Shown piece after piece: positions 11,756 to 13,337 of a stretch of DNA of 13,337 nucleotides. The translations under genes were made by a program, and so were the position numbers. Source of the stretch: Acidimicrobiia bacterium (GTDB lineage Bacteria; Actinomycetota; Acidimicrobiia; Spongiisociales; UBA5794); contig JABDMN010000182.1 in assembly GCA_013001485.1 (NCBI GenBank), positions 1-13,337 of the forward strand, read 5' to 3'. Under the pieces are notes generated by a model. The model searched no databases and had not been told where the DNA came from. It saw only the letters and a program-made list of their open reading frames with translations. Each line of letters begins with the position of its first letter. The stretch's first letter is position 1.

Positions 11756-13337
11756 GTGGGGCGTGCTGGGCGCGCCCTGAACGCGCGGCTCGTCCTCATT
11801 GGCGTAGTCCTCGTCCTGGGTTGGATCCCCATCGGTGTCCGCCTGTTTTCGATCCAGGCTCTCGCCTCAGGGGAGCACGACTACGCCGGGCTTGGCGTTC
11901 AGCAGCGGGCCCGGGTCGAACAGCTCGCTGCAGACCGGGGAACCATCTTCGACCGCCACGGCGTGGAACTGGCTGTGTCGGTGGGAACAACGACCGTGTA
12001 TGCGAACCCTCTCCACATTGCCGATCCGGCCCAGGCCGCACAGGACCTCGGTGCCGTGCTGGGAATGGAGCTCGGCGACCTCGAGGCGCGCCTGAGCCGT
12101 GACTCGGGCTACGTGATCCTGAAACGTGGCATGGAGAATCGTGACGCGCGCGCCATTCGCGACGTTGTCGAGGAGCGTGCGGTCCCCGGTGTCTACTTCA
12201 TTGGTGAGACGCGGCGGTTCTATCCCGCCGGTGGGCTGGCTGCCCAGGTCATCGGGTTCGTCAAGACCGACGACAACTCCGGGCTCGAAGGTCTGGAGCT
12301 GACGTTCGACGAGGTGCTGGCGGGAACCCCTGGCGAGCTGGTCGAGGAGCGAGATCCCCAGGGCCGGCGGATCCCTCAGGCCGAGTACCGCCACATACCG
12401 GCACAGCCGGGAGCAGATGTCGTAACCACAATCGATCCCGTCATCCAATTCGCTGCCGAGAAGGCCTTGAACGAGGCGATGGAGTCGACCGACGCCAAGG
12501 GAGGCGCGGTCGTGGTGCTCGATGTGGGGACCGGGGGCATTCTCGCCATGGCCAACGCACCGACATTCGACCCCAACGACCGTTCAAACGTCTCTCCCGA
12601 GGCGTTTCGCAATCGCGCCGTGACCGATCGCTACGAGCCCGGGTCCACCCTGAAGGTGGTCACGCTCGCTGCAGCGCTGAATGAGGGAGTGCTCAGGGAC
12701 ACCGAGCTCCTCGAGGTCCCGATGGAGCTGTCGGTGGACCGCGGTGAGGACAAGGAACCCAAGATCTATCGCGACGTCTCCAAACACCCCCTCGAGATGA
12801 GCGTCGCCGACATCGTCGCCGAGTCCTCCAACGTCGGCACGATTCTGATCCAGTCGCGACTCGGCAACGAGCTGTACTACGACTACCTGAAGGCATTTGG
12901 GCTCGGCTCCGGTGCCAGTTCCGACTTCACTGGCGAATCGAGCGGATGGCTCGAACCGGTTGAGGACTGGTGCTCGTCGACTTGTGGCCCCTCGACGGCC
13001 ATCGGGTATCGCGTCGATGCAACCGTTCTCCAGATGGCCGCCGTCTTCGGCGCGATCGCCAATGACGGAGTCTGGGTGCAACCGCACCTTGTCACAGAGG
13101 TGATCGACGCCTCCGGGTCTCTCCAGTTCGAGCCGGTCGTTCGTCCCGTTGTCTCCGAGGACACTGCCCGGGTTCTGCGCGAGCTGCTGAGTGGTGTCGT
13201 CGAGCGGGGCACCGGAACACGCGCCGCGATCCCCGGATACACCGTCGCGGGAAAGACCGGGACGACCGAGAAGTGGCTTCCCGATGAAGGGCGCTACTCC
13301 GAGGAAGACCGTTTCGCCAGTTTCATCGGCATGGTGC
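11756..13337 (+). CDS. ftsI: Septal peptidoglycan transpeptidase FtsI / PBP (C-terminus beyond window)
   Basis: The first 527 codons of a class B penicillin-binding protein are visible; the frame runs off the right edge. A short cytoplasmic tail and one membrane anchor (about 9-37) are followed by the PBP dimerisation domain (AADRGTIFDRHG near 60-72, then FYPAGGLAAQVIGF) and the transpeptidase domain. All catalytic motifs are present: S297-T-L-K300, S357-S-N359 and K500-T-G-T503. The enzyme cross-links septal peptidoglycan outside the membrane, together with FtsW and FtsL. The GTG at 11756 has GGAGA about 8 nt upstream, and an in-frame stop at 11726 excludes a longer version. Unusual for the family is a C406-SST-C410 pair between the SxN and KTG motifs, which could form a disulfide. 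Based on gene order, murE would be expected next, outside the window. Confidence 0.96.
   Translation, partial: MGRAGRALNARLVLIGVVLVLGWIPIGVRLFSIQALASGEHDYAGLGVQQRARVEQLAADRGTIFDRHGVELAVSVGTTTVYANPLHIADPAQAAQDLGAVLGMELGDLEARLSRDSGYVILKRGMENRDARAIRDVVEERAVPGVYFIGETRRFYPAGGLAAQVIGFVKTDDNSGLEGLELTFDEVLAGTPGELVEERDPQGRRIPQAEYRHIPAQPGADVVTTIDPVIQFAAEKALNEAMESTDAKGGAVVVLDVGTGGILAMANAPTFDPNDRSNVSPEAFRNRAVTDRYEPGSTLKVVTLAAALNEGVLRDTELLEVPMELSVDRGEDKEPKIYRDVSKHPLEMSVADIVAESSNVGTILIQSRLGNELYYDYLKAFGLGSGASSDFTGESSGWLEPVEDWCSSTCGPSTAIGYRVDATVLQMAAVFGAIANDGVWVQPHLVTEVIDASGSLQFEPVVRPVVSEDTARVLRELLSGVVERGTGTRAAIPGYTVAGKTGTTEKWLPDEGRYSEEDRFASFIGMV

Noticed and set aside
12376..13242. Several minus-strand frames opposite ftsI
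   Set aside because: They are antisense shadows of a gene with all three catalytic penicillin-binding motifs intact.

Overview
The window looks like a chromosomal segment of a high-GC Gram-positive bacterium, most likely an actinomycetote of the class Acidimicrobiia. The basis is the strongly G/C-biased third codon positions, the actinobacterial-type HNH protein, a secreted protein ending in a threonine run, start codons that often lack a Shine-Dalgarno site but have a TANNNT box 7-9 nt upstream, and a division/cell-wall (dcw) cluster opening mraZ-rsmH-ftsL-ftsI. The class assignment is an inference. No rRNA, tRNA, CRISPR array or insertion sequence was seen.

Layout. Positions 1-3490, minus strand: an overlapping MoxR ATPase - DUF58 - TgpA-type transglutaminase operon; the last gene runs off the left edge. 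Positions 3569-4449, plus strand: two overlapping genes of unknown function. Positions 4453-4980, minus: a serine-recombinase-fold protein that has lost its catalytic serine and two active-site arginines. Positions 5093-5593, plus: an HNH nuclease-family protein, divergent from the recombinase-like gene. Positions 5600-7204, minus: a large secreted protein of unknown function. Positions 7305-8201, plus: a ROK kinase very like E. coli fructokinase Mak. Positions 8210-9535, minus: a universal stress protein and, upstream of it, a ketopantoate-reductase-like oxidoreductase.

From 9638 to the right edge lies the start of the dcw cluster on the plus strand. A TTGACA -35 box is followed by GTGG(G) repeats exactly 10 bp apart, the arrangement expected of an MraZ autoregulatory operator. 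mraZ, rsmH, ftsL and ftsI follow, the last truncated by the window edge but with all three transpeptidase motifs present. MraZ regulates the cluster, RsmH modifies 16S rRNA, FtsL is a membrane scaffold of the divisome, and FtsI cross-links septal peptidoglycan.

The most striking non-coding feature is a perfect 14-bp inverted repeat at 10192-10270 between mraZ and rsmH, with further nested pairing. Its right arm covers the G-rich putative ribosome-binding site and ends one base before the rsmH start codon. It is a strong candidate for a cis-regulatory RNA, possibly a member of the known mraW RNA motif. A 36-codon open frame overlaps the same stretch.
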